Assembly (NCBI RefSeq): GCF_001436215.1
Contig: NZ_AYYP01000061.1
Coordinates: 1-64,000, forward strand
DNA length: 64,000 bases
Reading direction: 5' to 3'
From: Ligilactobacillus agilis DSM 20509
Lineage (GTDB): Bacteria > Bacillota > Bacilli > Lactobacillales > Lactobacillaceae
Under the pieces are notes generated by a model that saw only the letters and a program-made list of their open reading frames with translations, searched no databases and was not told the origin of the DNA. Made by a program: the position numbers and the translations under genes. How positions within the stretch are numbered: position 1 is the stretch's first letter; each line of letters opens with the position of its first letter. Of the stretch, positions 27,120 through 38,668 are shown one piece after another.

Positions 27120-28504
27120 TAGAGGTTGAGAATTTAAGTTTTACCTATGCTGGTCAGAAAAAGCCTGCGCTTAAAATCCCCCACTTAGAAATAGCTGCGG
27201 GGCGGTGTGTCGTTTTAACCGGAATCAGTGGCAGTGGCAAGAGCACCTTTTTAAGGGTTTTAAATGGCTTGATTCCGGAATATTTCCCGGGAAATTTACA
27301 GGGAAAAGTAACGCTTAACCAGCAAGATTTGACCCAGCAGAGTGTAGAAGAGATTGCGGCCCAAGTGGGTTCTGTCTTTCAAAATCCCCGGCGGCAATTT
27401 TTCTTTGCTAAGGTCAGTGATGAGTTAGCTTTTCCTGCTGAAAATCAAGGGCAAGCGCCGGAACAAATCTGGCGGCAATTAAGACTAACCGAGCAAGAAT
27501 TGGGACTAGCTGGCTTGTTATCAGCCCAATTAGCTGAACTTTCAGGGGGACAAAAGCAGCGGGTAGCATTAGCAGCAGCCCAAATGCAGCGGCCTCAGAT
27601 TTTGGTCTTGGATGAACCGACGGCTAATTTGGACAAGCAGGGTATCGCGTTGTTGCAGGCGAATTTAGCCAAATTAAAGGCTCAGGGACTAACCATCATT
27701 ATCGCAGAGCATCGGTTGGATTATTTGCGTGAGGTGGCTGATGATTATTACTATTTTACTGCCGGTGAAATTAAACGAAGTTGGACTAAGGCGGAGTGGT
27801 TAAAACTTACAGACCGGCAGCGGCTAGCTTATGGATTAAGGCCACTACAAGTGGAAACTTTTTCTAAAGCTAGGTTGCAGGTGACTGGCCAAAATACACT
27901 GGCATTGAAGGATCTTACTTTGAAATGGCATCAACAAGAGTTAGGCTGGCTAAAGGAATTTAGCTTAACTTCGGGTATTATTTATGGCTTAACAGGAGCT
28001 AATGGCCTGGGGAAAACCAGTTTAGCCAAGGTTTTGGTAGGTTTAAAAAAAGCACGGTCACATTTGACTTGGAATGGGCGGGCGCTGACGCAACGGGCCT
28101 TACTAGCTAAAAGTAGTTTGTTAATGCAAGATGTTAGCCAGCAACTATTTTTGCCCACAGTTCAAGCTGAACTAAACGCTAGTGGGGCCACGGAGCAAGA
28201 GGTGACTGCGATGGCAGCCAAGCTGGATTTAAGCGAGTTATTAGCCAGTCACCCCTTTAGCCTTTCTGGTGGGCAGCAACAAAGAGTGGCGTTAGGTCGC
28301 GCTTTACTTGCACAAAAAGAATTATTTATTTTAGACGAGCCAACTAGCGGGTTAGATGAGCAAAATATGCGCCGGGTGGCAGATTTGCTGTTAGAATTAA
28401 AAAGTTCCAAGCGAATAGTAATGGTGATTAGTCATGATCAGGAGTTAATTAATTTAACTTGCGATGAAGTTTTGAACTTATCCGATTTTTTAACTAAGAA
28501 GTAG
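27116..28504 (+). CDS. ECF transporter ATPase, two fused ABC domains
   Basis: A 462-residue protein with two complete ATPase domains. The first has Walker A GISGSGKST, signature LSGGQKQRVALAAAQ and Walker B ILVLDEPTANLD. The second starts around residue 255, with Walker A GANGLGKTS, signature [15 protein letters not shown] and Walker B LFILDEPTSGLD. Fusion of the A1 and A2 subunits is usual in group I ECF systems and means that this importer does not depend on the shared EcfAA'T module. The gene ends 70 bp before gltX, with no clear terminator in between. Confidence 0.88.
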   Translation: MIEVENLSFTYAGQKKPALKIPHLEIAAGRCVVLTGISGSGKSTFLRVLNGLIPEYFPGNLQGKVTLNQQDLTQQSVEEIAAQVGSVFQNPRRQFFFAKVSDELAFPAENQGQAPEQIWRQLRLTEQELGLAGLLSAQLAELSGGQKQRVALAAAQMQRPQILVLDEPTANLDKQGIALLQANLAKLKAQGLTIIIAEHRLDYLREVADDYYYFTAGEIKRSWTKAEWLKLTDRQRLAYGLRPLQVETFSKARLQVTGQNTLALKDLTLKWHQQELGWLKEFSLTSGIIYGLTGANGLGKTSLAKVLVGLKKARSHLTWNGRALTQRALLAKSSLLMQDVSQQLFLPTVQAELNASGATEQEVTAMAAKLDLSELLASHPFSLSGGQQQRVALGRALLAQKELFILDEPTSGLDEQNMRRVADLLLELKSSKRIVMVISHDQELINLTCDEVLNLSDFLTKK

Positions 28505-28574
28505 TTTATTTTTAAGGCTATTCATTGTATGATTATTAAGTATATTGTAATTTAAAAGAAAGAGGCGCTTAATA

Positions 28575-30062
28575 GTGGCAAAAAATAAAATTCGCGTTCG
28601 TTATGCTCCTAGTCCTACAGGACACTTGCACATCGGTAATGCGCGAACAGCATTATTCAACTATTTATTTGCACGACGTAATAAAGGGACGTTTGTAATC
28701 AGAATTGAAGATACTGATACTAAACGTAACATTGCGGATGGTGAAAGAAGCCAATTAGATAATTTAACTTGGTTAGGGATGGACTGGGATGAAGGTCCAG
28801 ACAAGCCAGGTAACTATGGCCCATACCGTCAATCAGAACGTAAGGAAATCTATGCTCCTTTAATTCAAGAATTATTGGACAAAGATTTGGCTTATGAATC
28901 TTACATGACCGAAGAAGAACTAGCAGCTCAACGTGAGGAACAAAAGGCCAATGGTGAAGCTCCTCGCTATGTTTACGAATACGAAGGTATGACTAAAGAA
29001 GAAATCGCTGCTAAGCAAGCTGAGGCTAAGGCTAAGGGCTTAAAACCAGTTGTGCGGATTCGGGTTCCTCATAACAAGGTTTATGAATGGGATGACATGG
29101 TTAAAGGTCACATCAGCTTTAAATCCGATACAATCGGGGGCGACTTTGTTATCCAAAAACGTGATGGAATGCCTACTTACAACTTTGCGGTAGTTGTTGA
29201 TGACCACTTGATGGAAATCAGTCACGTCTTGCGGGGGGATGACCACGTTGCCAACACACCTAAGCAATTGGTAGTTTATGAAGCTTTTGGTTGGCAAGCA
29301 CCTGAATTTGGTCACATGTCTTTAATCATCAACACTGAAACTGGTAAGAAGTTAAGTAAGCGTGATGAATCTGTGCTTCAATTCATCGAACAATATCGTT
29401 CGTTGGGTTACTTGCCAGAAGCAATGTTTAACTTCATCACGTTACTTGGTTGGTCACCAGTCGGTGAAGATGAAATCTATAGCCGCCAAGAATTTATCAA
29501 AATGTTCGATCCTAAGCGTTTAAGCAAGTCACCAGCTGCTTTTGATGGTAAGAAGCTTGAATGGATTAACAACCAATATGTTAAGGCTGCCAGTGAAGAT
29601 GAAATTATGCACTCTGCCTTGTTACAGTTAATTAAGGCCGGCAAGGTTGAAGCTGATCCAGAACCATTGAAACTTGAATGGGCTCGGAAATTAATCAGTC
29701 TTTATAAGCACCAAATGTCATACACTGGTCAAATTGTAGATATGGCCGAAGTCTTCTTTGAAGAACCACCTGCTTTGAGCCAAGCTGCCAAGGAAGAATT
29801 AGCTGATGACTCAGCCAAAGTGGTCTTAGAAGCATTTGCTAAGAAGGCTAAGGCGCTCCCACTCTTCGATGGACCAGCAATTATGGCAGCCATTAAGGAG
29901 ATTCAAAAGGAAACTAAGGTCAAGGGACGGAAACTTTACATGCCAATCCGGATTGCAACCACCCGTGAAACTCATGGTCCTGAATTAGGACCTTCCATCG
30001 AGTTGCTTGGTCGCAAGAAGGCTTTAGCTCACCTCGAACAAACTTTAGCTGAAATGAACTAA
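28575..30062 (+). CDS. gltX: glutamyl-tRNA synthetase
   Basis: A 495-residue class I synthetase. The HIGH motif is [14 protein letters not shown] near the N-terminus and KMSKS appears as KLSKRDES near residue 255. In most Firmicutes this enzyme is non-discriminating and also charges tRNA-Gln. The start is GTG 28575. No T-box leader fits in the short upstream gap. It is followed by a terminator and then cysS, the conserved Firmicute order (cysE, normally between them in Bacillus, is absent). Confidence 0.96.
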   Translation: MAKNKIRVRYAPSPTGHLHIGNARTALFNYLFARRNKGTFVIRIEDTDTKRNIADGERSQLDNLTWLGMDWDEGPDKPGNYGPYRQSERKEIYAPLIQELLDKDLAYESYMTEEELAAQREEQKANGEAPRYVYEYEGMTKEEIAAKQAEAKAKGLKPVVRIRVPHNKVYEWDDMVKGHISFKSDTIGGDFVIQKRDGMPTYNFAVVVDDHLMEISHVLRGDDHVANTPKQLVVYEAFGWQAPEFGHMSLIINTETGKKLSKRDESVLQFIEQYRSLGYLPEAMFNFITLLGWSPVGEDEIYSRQEFIKMFDPKRLSKSPAAFDGKKLEWINNQYVKAASEDEIMHSALLQLIKAGKVEADPEPLKLEWARKLISLYKHQMSYTGQIVDMAEVFFEEPPALSQAAKEELADDSAKVVLEAFAKKAKALPLFDGPAIMAAIKEIQKETKVKGRKLYMPIRIATTRETHGPELGPSIELLGRKKALAHLEQTLAEMN

Positions 30063-30073
30063 TTAAGGTTCGG

Positions 30074-30115
30074 AAAGGTTAGTAGTTATGATAGATAACC
30101 GCTAGCCTTTTTTTA
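30074..30115 (+). terminator. intrinsic terminator after gltX
   Basis: AAGGTTAG and GTTAT pair with ATAAC and CTAGCCTT (two internal mismatches), followed by seven T residues. Its stem resembles that of the terminator at 17969. Confidence 0.88.
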
Positions 30116-30180
30116 TTATTTATGGCATCATATATAATGAGTAAGTATATTTTTTAATGGGAAAATTAGGTGGGTTAGAA

Positions 30181-31593
30181 ATGATTCAATTATATAATAC
30201 GTTAACCAAGCAAAAAGAAGAATTTAAGCCCCAAGTACCTGGCCAAGTCTTGATGTATGTTTGTGGCCCAACGGTCTACAACTACATTCACATTGGAAAT
30301 GCGCGTAGTGCCATTGCTTTTGACACAGTCCGACGCTATTTTGAGTACCGGGGCTATCAAGTTAAGTATGTTTCTAATTTTACAGATGTTGATGATAAGA
30401 TTATTAAAGCTAGCCAGGAAATGAACTTGAGTGTTGAAGAGGTCACCGCCAAATTTATTGCGGCTTTTTATGAAGATACAGCCGCCCTCAATGTCAAAAA
30501 AGCTAGCTTAAATCCCCGGGTTATGGAAAATATGGCTGATATCATTAACTTTGTGGCTGACTTAATTGCTAAGGGTTATGCCTACGAAGTTCAAGGAGAC
30601 GTTTATTACCGGGCGCGAAAGTTTAAACATTATGGCCAGTTATCAGGCCAGTCAATAGATGCCTTAGAACAAGGGGCTTCTGAACGCTTGAGTGTGGAAG
30701 ACCAAGCTAAAAAAGAAGATCCACTCGATTTTGCTTTGTGGAAGGCTGCCAAGCCGGGAGAAATTTCTTGGCAATCACCTTGGGGCTTAGGTAGACCAGG
30801 GTGGCATATCGAATGCTCGGTGATGGCTACTAAGTACTTGGGCAAGACTATTGATATTCATGCCGGCGGCCAAGACCTTGAATTTCCTCACCATGAAAAT
30901 GAAATCGCACAGAGTGAAGCAGAAACGGGGCAAAGGTTTGCTAATTATTGGCTCCATAACGGCTTTGTGACGATTGGGGAAGACGATGAAAAGATGAGTA
31001 AGTCATTGGGGAATTTCGTGACCGTTCATGATTTAGTCAAGCAGGTTGATCCTCAGGTCATCCGCTTCTTTATGGCCACAACTCAGTACCGGCGCCCAAT
31101 TCGTTATAGTCAAGCTAACCTGACTGAAGCTGCCAATAACTTAGCCAAGTTGAAGACGGCCTATGACAATTTAACCTTTAGGTTAAAGGATGCAACTGAG
31201 GCTGAGCTTGAAGCGGAAGTTAAGCAAGAATTTGCGGGGTATGAACAGCAATTTGTGGCGGCAATGGACGACGATTTCAATGCTCAAAATGGGATTGCGG
31301 CCGTTTATGAAATGGCTAAGCAATTAAATATTTACGCTGAAAAAGAAAGGGTAGTTAAGGAAACAATTACTTACCTCTTGACGAACTTCACCAAGGTTTT
31401 AGCCGTTTTTGGGATTGAGTTTAGCGAAAATGATGTCAAACCAGATGCAGAAATCGAAGCGTTGATTGCTGAAAGAGATGCTGCAAGGGCTCAGAAGAAT
31501 TTTGCGCGTAGTGACGAAATTAGGGACCAACTAAAAGAACAAGGGATTATCTTAGAAGATACGCCCCAAGGAACGAGATGGAAGAGAAGTTAA
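30181..31593 (+). CDS. cysS: cysteinyl-tRNA synthetase
   Basis: A 470-residue class I synthetase. [18 protein letters not shown] carries the zinc Cys and the HIGH motif, the other zinc ligands are in HIECSVMA and [10 protein letters not shown], and KMSKS is [11 protein letters not shown]. The start ATG at 30181 follows TAGGTGG; an in-frame ATG 24 bp upstream lacks a ribosome site. TATAAT at 30133-30138 is a likely -10 box. Its stop overlaps the Mini-III gene, so cysS, mrnC, rlmB and yacP form one operon. Confidence 0.95.
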   Translation: MIQLYNTLTKQKEEFKPQVPGQVLMYVCGPTVYNYIHIGNARSAIAFDTVRRYFEYRGYQVKYVSNFTDVDDKIIKASQEMNLSVEEVTAKFIAAFYEDTAALNVKKASLNPRVMENMADIINFVADLIAKGYAYEVQGDVYYRARKFKHYGQLSGQSIDALEQGASERLSVEDQAKKEDPLDFALWKAAKPGEISWQSPWGLGRPGWHIECSVMATKYLGKTIDIHAGGQDLEFPHHENEIAQSEAETGQRFANYWLHNGFVTIGEDDEKMSKSLGNFVTVHDLVKQVDPQVIRFFMATTQYRRPIRYSQANLTEAANNLAKLKTAYDNLTFRLKDATEAELEAEVKQEFAGYEQQFVAAMDDDFNAQNGIAAVYEMAKQLNIYAEKERVVKETITYLLTNFTKVLAVFGIEFSENDVKPDAEIEALIAERDAARAQKNFARSDEIRDQLKEQGIILEDTPQGTRWKRS

Positions 31594-31994
31594 TGATTGA
31601 AACGGATTATCAACAAATGAATGGGATTGCGCTTGCGTACATGGGCGATGCCATTTACGAAGTATATGTAAGACAGCACCTTTTAGCTAAAGGAATGACC
31701 AAACCAACTAAGCTTCATCACCGGGCAACACACTACGTGTCCGCCAAAGCCCAAGCATTTTTAATTGAAAAAATGTTAGAGCAAGAATTACTTGAGAAAG
31801 AAGAGTTAGACTACTTCAAGCGAGGAAGAAACGCTAAAAGTTATACCTCTGCTAAAAATACTTCAGTGGTTACCTACCGAATTTCAACCGGATTTGAAGC
31901 TCTATTTGGTTACTTATACTTAAGCGGGCAAAAGGAACGCTTGGATTATTTAGCTCAGTGGTGTATTGAGACAGTAGAAAGGGAAGGTAAGTAG
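31593..31994 (+). CDS. mrnC: Mini-ribonuclease III
   Basis: A 133-residue RNase III catalytic domain without a double-stranded RNA-binding domain. The signature is [18 protein letters not shown] and the second catalytic region is [14 protein letters not shown]. It matures 23S rRNA ends in Bacillus. I start at the ATG 31593, which overlaps the cysS stop with GGAAGAG upstream. An ATG 15 bp earlier is also possible. The position after cysS and before rlmB is the conserved one. Confidence 0.9.
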   Translation: MIETDYQQMNGIALAYMGDAIYEVYVRQHLLAKGMTKPTKLHHRATHYVSAKAQAFLIEKMLEQELLEKEELDYFKRGRNAKSYTSAKNTSVVTYRISTGFEALFGYLYLSGQKERLDYLAQWCIETVEREGK

Positions 31995-31996
31995 GT

Positions 31997-32743
31997 GTGG
32001 TAGACAAGAAGACTGAGGACTTTGTAATCGGGCGCCATCCAGTCAAGGCGGCGCTGATGAGTGGTCAAACAATCAACAAAGTTTTTATTCAAGCAGGTTT
32101 AAAGGCAGACGCACTCAATGAAATAATTAAGTTAGCTAAAAAGCAAAATTTAATTATTTCTCAAGTACCTAAATCGAAGCTAGACCTGCTAGCGGATCGG
32201 CAAAATCACCAAGGGGTGGTCTTGGCAGTGGCGGCTTATGAATACGCCGAGCTAGATGACTTATTTGCAGCGGCAAAAGCCAAGGACGAAGCGCCCTTCT
32301 TTTTAATTTTAGATGGGATTGAAGATCCCCACAACCTTGGCTCCATTATGCGAACAGCTGATGCAGCTGGGGTGCATGGCATCATTATTCCTAAGCGGCG
32401 GGCGGTTCAACTAACTGCCACCGTGGCCAAAACCTCTACGGGGGCAATTGAATACGTACCGGTTGTGCGGGTAACTAATTTGGCCCAAACGATTGCCGAG
32501 TTAAAGGAACGAGGCTTGTGGATTTTTGGGACAGACATGGCCGGGCAAGATTACCGAACTTGGGATGCTAATGGGCCAACCGCGCTAGTAATTGGTAATG
32601 AAGGTAAGGGTATTTCGCCATTAATAAAAAAGGCCTGTGACGGGATGTTAACCATTCCAATGGTTGGCCATGTTCAAAGTCTAAATGCTAGTGTGGCAGC
32701 TAGTCTTCTTATTTACCAGGGATTTAGTTCACGAGGTAAATAG
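31997..32743 (+). CDS. rlmB: 23S rRNA (guanosine-2'-O-)-methyltransferase RlmB
   Basis: A 248-residue SpoU-family methyltransferase. The N-terminal substrate domain (FVIGRHPVKAALMSG) is followed by the knotted catalytic domain with motif 1 ILDGIEDPHNLGSIMRTADA, motif 2 ALVIGNEGKGIS and motif 3 IPMVGHVQSLNASVAASLL. It uses S-adenosylmethionine to methylate the 2'-OH of a guanosine in 23S rRNA. The start is GTG 31997, two bases after the Mini-III stop. Bacillus relatives are named YacO. Confidence 0.92.
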   Translation: MVDKKTEDFVIGRHPVKAALMSGQTINKVFIQAGLKADALNEIIKLAKKQNLIISQVPKSKLDLLADRQNHQGVVLAVAAYEYAELDDLFAAAKAKDEAPFFLILDGIEDPHNLGSIMRTADAAGVHGIIIPKRRAVQLTATVAKTSTGAIEYVPVVRVTNLAQTIAELKERGLWIFGTDMAGQDYRTWDANGPTALVIGNEGKGISPLIKKACDGMLTIPMVGHVQSLNASVAASLLIYQGFSSRGK

Positions 32744-32745
32744 GA

Positions 32746-33273
32746 ATGAAAAAACAAACTTTAATCGTTGACGCTTACAATATGATTGGTAACTGGCCAC
32801 AATTGGCTAAGTTAAAGAAAGCAGATCAGCTAGAAGCGGCCCGGGATGAGTTATTGCGGATTTTATCTAATTACCATAAGCAGAGCAATTCAGACATTAT
32901 CGTGGTTTTTGATGCAATGTTTGTCCCCGGGCTTTCCAAAAGCTATAAACAGTTTAACCTAGAGGTGGTGTGGACGGAAGAAGGCCAAACTGCCGATAGT
33001 TATATTGAAGCTTTGGCGGGAAAAATGCAGTCGACCTTAAATCAGGTGACGGTTGCGACTAGCGATCAAGCCGAGCAGTGGACGGTCTTTTCGCAAGGGG
33101 CCTTAAGAAAACCGGCTTGGGAGTTGTACCAAGATATCAAACGGGCCAATAAGGAAGTCCATGCGACTGCCAGACGCTATCAAGATGAAAATACTGTCCG
33201 GCATTCACCTTTTGATGAGCAGCAGTTGGAACAACTAGCGGCTTTACGTGATCAGTTAAGTCAGCACGATTGA
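32746..33273 (+). CDS. NYN domain RNA-binding/ribonuclease protein (YacP/Rae1)
   Basis: A 175-residue NYN (PIN-like) domain protein. Acidic residues expected in the active site lie in TLIVDAYNMIGNWP, IIVVFDAMF and TEEGQTADSYIE, and VATSDQAEQW fits the fourth conserved segment. The Bacillus relative YacP (Rae1) cuts mRNA at the ribosome A site. It follows rlmB by two bases. A sigH-like gene, often found next in Firmicutes, is absent here, and rpmG follows 55 bp later with its own promoter. Confidence 0.85.
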   Translation: MKKQTLIVDAYNMIGNWPQLAKLKKADQLEAARDELLRILSNYHKQSNSDIIVVFDAMFVPGLSKSYKQFNLEVVWTEEGQTADSYIEALAGKMQSTLNQVTVATSDQAEQWTVFSQGALRKPAWELYQDIKRANKEVHATARRYQDENTVRHSPFDEQQLEQLAALRDQLSQHD

Positions 33274-33284
33274 TACGAGTAAGA

Positions 33285-33314
33285 TTGACAAAGCATCTTT
33301 TTAGGTGCTAGAGT
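33285..33314 (+). promoter_or_regulatory. promoter of rpmG-secE
   Basis: TTGACA (33285-33290), an 18-bp spacer and TAGAGT (33309-33314), about 15 bp before the rpmG start. Confidence 0.65.
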
Positions 33315-33328
33315 AAAGGAGAAATTAA

Positions 33329-33478
33329 ATGGCTAAGAAAAAAGTTGCGTTAGCATGTTCAGAGTGTGGTTCACGTAATTATACATTAACCGAAAATCCT
33401 AACCGGCAAGAACGGTTAGAAGTTAAGAAATTTTGTAAGTATTGCAATAAGCATACGATTCACCGCGAAACTAAGTAA
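33329..33478 (+). CDS. rpmG: 50S ribosomal protein L33
   Basis: A 49-residue protein that starts [18 protein letters not shown] and ends [15 protein letters not shown]. Both CxxC zinc knuckles (CSEC and CKYC) are present, so it is the zinc-containing form. AAAGGAG precedes the ATG. secE follows after 15 bp, the conserved order. Firmicutes often have a second, zinc-free L33 elsewhere. Confidence 0.95.
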   Translation: MAKKKVALACSECGSRNYTLTENPNRQERLEVKKFCKYCNKHTIHRETK

Positions 33479-33493
33479 GAAAGTGGGAAAAGC

Positions 33494-33658
33494 ATGAAGT
33501 TTTTTAAGAGTGTTGTCCAAACGATGAAAGAAACAACCTGGCTAAATGCGAAGGAAACAAGACGGGATACAACGACAGTGGTTATAATGTCGATTCTGTT
33601 TGTGGCTTTCTTTGCCGTGATTGATTATTTGATTCAGTTAGCCTTGAATTTACTATAA
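33494..33658 (+). CDS. secE: preprotein translocase subunit SecE
   Basis: A 54-residue single-span membrane protein with an amphipathic N-terminus, MKFFKSVVQTMKETTWLN, and one helix at about residues 28-53. It stabilises SecY in the translocon. It follows rpmG as expected, but nusG, normally next, is missing here and appears at 39794 after an intervening block of unrelated genes. Confidence 0.93.
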   Translation: MKFFKSVVQTMKETTWLNAKETRRDTTTVVIMSILFVAFFAVIDYLIQLALNLL

Positions 33659-33663
33659 GCATT

Positions 33664-33688
33664 AAGCCCACCTTGATTTGGTGGGCTT
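33664..33688 (+). terminator. hairpin after secE
   Basis: AAGCCCACC pairs with GGTGGGCTT around a seven-base loop, directly after the secE stop. The T-run is weak (TTAATTGTT). Confidence 0.6.
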
Positions 33689-33706
33689 AATTGTTGATAA
33701 CTTAAT

Positions 33707-33756
33707 AAGCAGCCCGAATTCTAGGCTTATTCTTCCTAGAATTCGGGCTGCTTTAT
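33707..33756. terminator. strong bidirectional terminator between secE and bglA
   Basis: A perfect stem (AAGCAGCCCGAATTCTAGG with its complement) around a nine-base loop has A/T runs at each side. It closes the minus-strand beta-glucoside operon and backs up the secE terminator. Confidence 0.9.
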
Positions 33757-33761
33757 TAGTA

Positions 33762-37221
<3,460 letters not shown>

Positions 37222-37282
37222 AATAGCAACCTCCAATAAAAAATTTTGAGTAATAAGTGCAGTAAAGAGTTTTTTGCAAAAG

Positions 37283-37381
37283 AAAAACCCAGAAACTCAT
37301 TTAGAGTACAGCTACCCCTAAGGGTAAAAGCAATCTAATTAAGTTTCTGGGTTGATGCCTAGTCGAACTAGTAACACACCT
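37283..37381 (-). promoter_or_regulatory. RAT antiterminator element and leader terminator of the beta-glucoside operon
   Basis: On the minus strand the leader has a ribonucleic-antiterminator-like element (37381-37350, containing GTGTTACT and AGGCATCAACC) that overlaps the 5' arm of a terminator. The terminator stem is AACCCAGAAACT with AGTTTCTGGGTT, ending in TTTTTC (37352-37283). A BglG/LicT-type protein, active when the sugar is present, would bind the RAT and block the terminator. No such gene lies in the window. Confidence 0.8.
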
Positions 37382-37394
37382 CTTTACGGCTATT

Positions 37395-37425
37395 ATAATA
37401 CCGATTACAGAAAGCGTTGTCAATG
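37395..37425 (-). promoter_or_regulatory. promoter with overlapping cre site for the beta-glucoside operon
   Basis: The minus-strand promoter is TTGACA (37423-37418), a 17-bp spacer and TATTAT (37400-37395). A catabolite-responsive element, AGAAAGCGTTGTCA on the plus strand (37409-37422), matches the CcpA consensus at all but the first position. It overlaps the -35 box, so CcpA with P-Ser-HPr should repress. Confidence 0.8.
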
Positions 37426-37443
37426 GCATTTTTAAAAATTGTT

Positions 37444-37473
37444 GGAATAAATTTAAAAAAGCATAGTGGCTTG
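37444..37473. repeat. left copy of a 30-bp perfect direct repeat
   Basis: The repeat runs from GGAATAAATTT to AGTGGCTTG and is identical to 38639-38668. This copy lies upstream of the lipoprotein gene and corresponds to the last codons and stop of the choloylglycine-hydrolase family gene, but without the rest of that gene. Confidence 0.93.
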
Positions 37474-37635
37474 TCCAAAAGTACTGAACTCTTCTAACCT
37501 AGTGAAAATTGAAAATAATAAAGTATCTAAGATGATTATAAACTTTTTTTAAGCAATTAATAACTTGCAAATATATATATATATAATGTTAAGAGAAGTT
37601 TAAGATTATATAAAGTTAATTTAAAGGAGATTTTT

Positions 37636-38556
37636 ATGAAAAAGTATATTTTATTAGGTTTTAGTTTGTTAATAGTACTTTTTTCATTGACAGCTTGTAA
37701 AGATAAAGGTACTAAAATAAATGGTCATACTGTTTATAAAACAGAAATTACATCAATTAAAACTGATAGTGATCAAGACTGGAAAATAACTGGAACTACA
37801 GACGCTCCAGACGGGACAAAAATTTTAGCTTTTAGTAATGATAAAAGCGATTACTATAACTGGACACTTAGCTATACAGATTCTGATTGGGTTAAAGTAA
37901 AAGACGGTAAATTTAAGCTAGCAGTAGATCCTACTGAGGTTACAAATGATGATGCTTGGGATGAAGCAAATAAAGATATTAAGGTAACTATAGTAGCTGT
38001 ATCAGAATATGATAAGGATGCTGATGACGAAGCACCTAAAGCTTTAGTAAAAGGTATTAGAAAGAATTTCACACCAGAGAAGTTAACTACTACAAAGAAG
38101 CAGGTTAAGTATAAAGAAAAACTTGAAGAAGAAGACAGTGATGAAGAAGATAGTGACTCTGATAGTTCTTCATCAGAAAGCAGAGATAATGAAGACGAAG
38201 ATACAGATTCAGAAGATACAGATTCATCAGTAAATACTTCGGATAAGTCGCAATACCAAAGTGTTACGTATGATCAGTTAGCTAGGACACCTGACGATTT
38301 TAAGAAAAAGCTAATTACTATTTCAGGTACAGTTTTGCAATCAATTGTTGGTGAAGATGGGACAACTGAATTAATAGTTGACACGACTGGAAATGGTGAT
38401 GTTATTGAGGTTTTAGAAATGAATAAAAGTTCAGTTCGTCATTTAGAGGGTGACAGTGTTACAATTTATGGTGTTTCTGGAGGCTTGACGTCTTATGAAT
38501 CGTCTGGTAGCGGTACAGTAACCGCGCCTTTGATAGGAGCTTATATTATTGAATAA
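37636..38556 (+). CDS. AT-rich lipoprotein with acidic linker and OB-fold-like C-terminal domain
   Basis: A 306-residue lipoprotein of unknown function. The signal peptide is residues 1-20, with lipobox LTAC and lipidated Cys21. A first domain of beta character spans about 30-145. An Asp/Glu/Ser-rich linker lies at about 162-205 (LEEEDSDEEDSDSD). A C-terminal domain at about 207-306 begins YQSVTYDQLARTPDD and resembles small OB-fold (tRNA_anti-like) domains in other Firmicute lipoproteins. Codon use is unlike the neighbours, rich in AT with many ATA and AGA codons. The gene lies alone inside a 1.2-kb segment bounded by 30-bp direct repeats, which points to acquisition from elsewhere. AAAGGAG precedes the ATG. 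It faces the cell exterior; the binding partner is unknown. Confidence 0.8.
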   Translation: MKKYILLGFSLLIVLFSLTACKDKGTKINGHTVYKTEITSIKTDSDQDWKITGTTDAPDGTKILAFSNDKSDYYNWTLSYTDSDWVKVKDGKFKLAVDPTEVTNDDAWDEANKDIKVTIVAVSEYDKDADDEAPKALVKGIRKNFTPEKLTTTKKQVKYKEKLEEEDSDEEDSDSDSSSSESRDNEDEDTDSEDTDSSVNTSDKSQYQSVTYDQLARTPDDFKKKLITISGTVLQSIVGEDGTTELIVDTTGNGDVIEVLEMNKSSVRHLEGDSVTIYGVSGGLTSYESSGSGTVTAPLIGAYIIE

Positions 38557-38579
38557 CGCTAGATAAATACTTTAATTTA

Positions 38580-38625
38580 AAAAGAAAACTATTCTTCGTA
38601 TTTTTAGAAGAGTAGTTTTCTTTTT
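38580..38625 (+). terminator. intrinsic terminator of the lipoprotein gene
   Basis: AAAGAAAACTA and TCTTC pair with GAAGA and TAGTTTTCTTT, followed by T residues. It lies 24 bp after the stop, inside the repeat-bounded segment. Confidence 0.85.
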
Positions 38626-38638
38626 ATACACTGATAAC

Positions 38639-38668
38639 GGAATAAATTTAAAAAAGCATAGTGGCTTG
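38639..38668. repeat. right copy of the 30-bp direct repeat
   Basis: Identical to 37444-37473. Bases 38648-38668 are the last codons and stop of the minus-strand hydrolase gene. The copies start 1195 bp apart. Confidence 0.93.

Noticed and set aside
28505-28574. Possible T-box leader for gltX or cysS
   Set aside because: The gaps before both genes are too short and lack the specifier and antiterminator elements of a T-box.
17969-30115. Similar AGGTTAG/CTAGCC stems at 17969, 30074 and 61908 as a dispersed repeat family
   Set aside because: Each is followed by a T-tract in the right place and the likeness is limited to a few stem bases, so ordinary terminators explain them.
37571-37587. TATA-repeat run before the lipoprotein gene as a phase-variable tract
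   Set aside because: The run is short and irregular, and includes a likely -10 box. One sequence cannot show length variation.
37444-38668. Insertion sequence or transposon
   Set aside because: There is no transposase gene and no terminal inverted repeat, and a 30-bp duplication is longer than usual target-site duplications.
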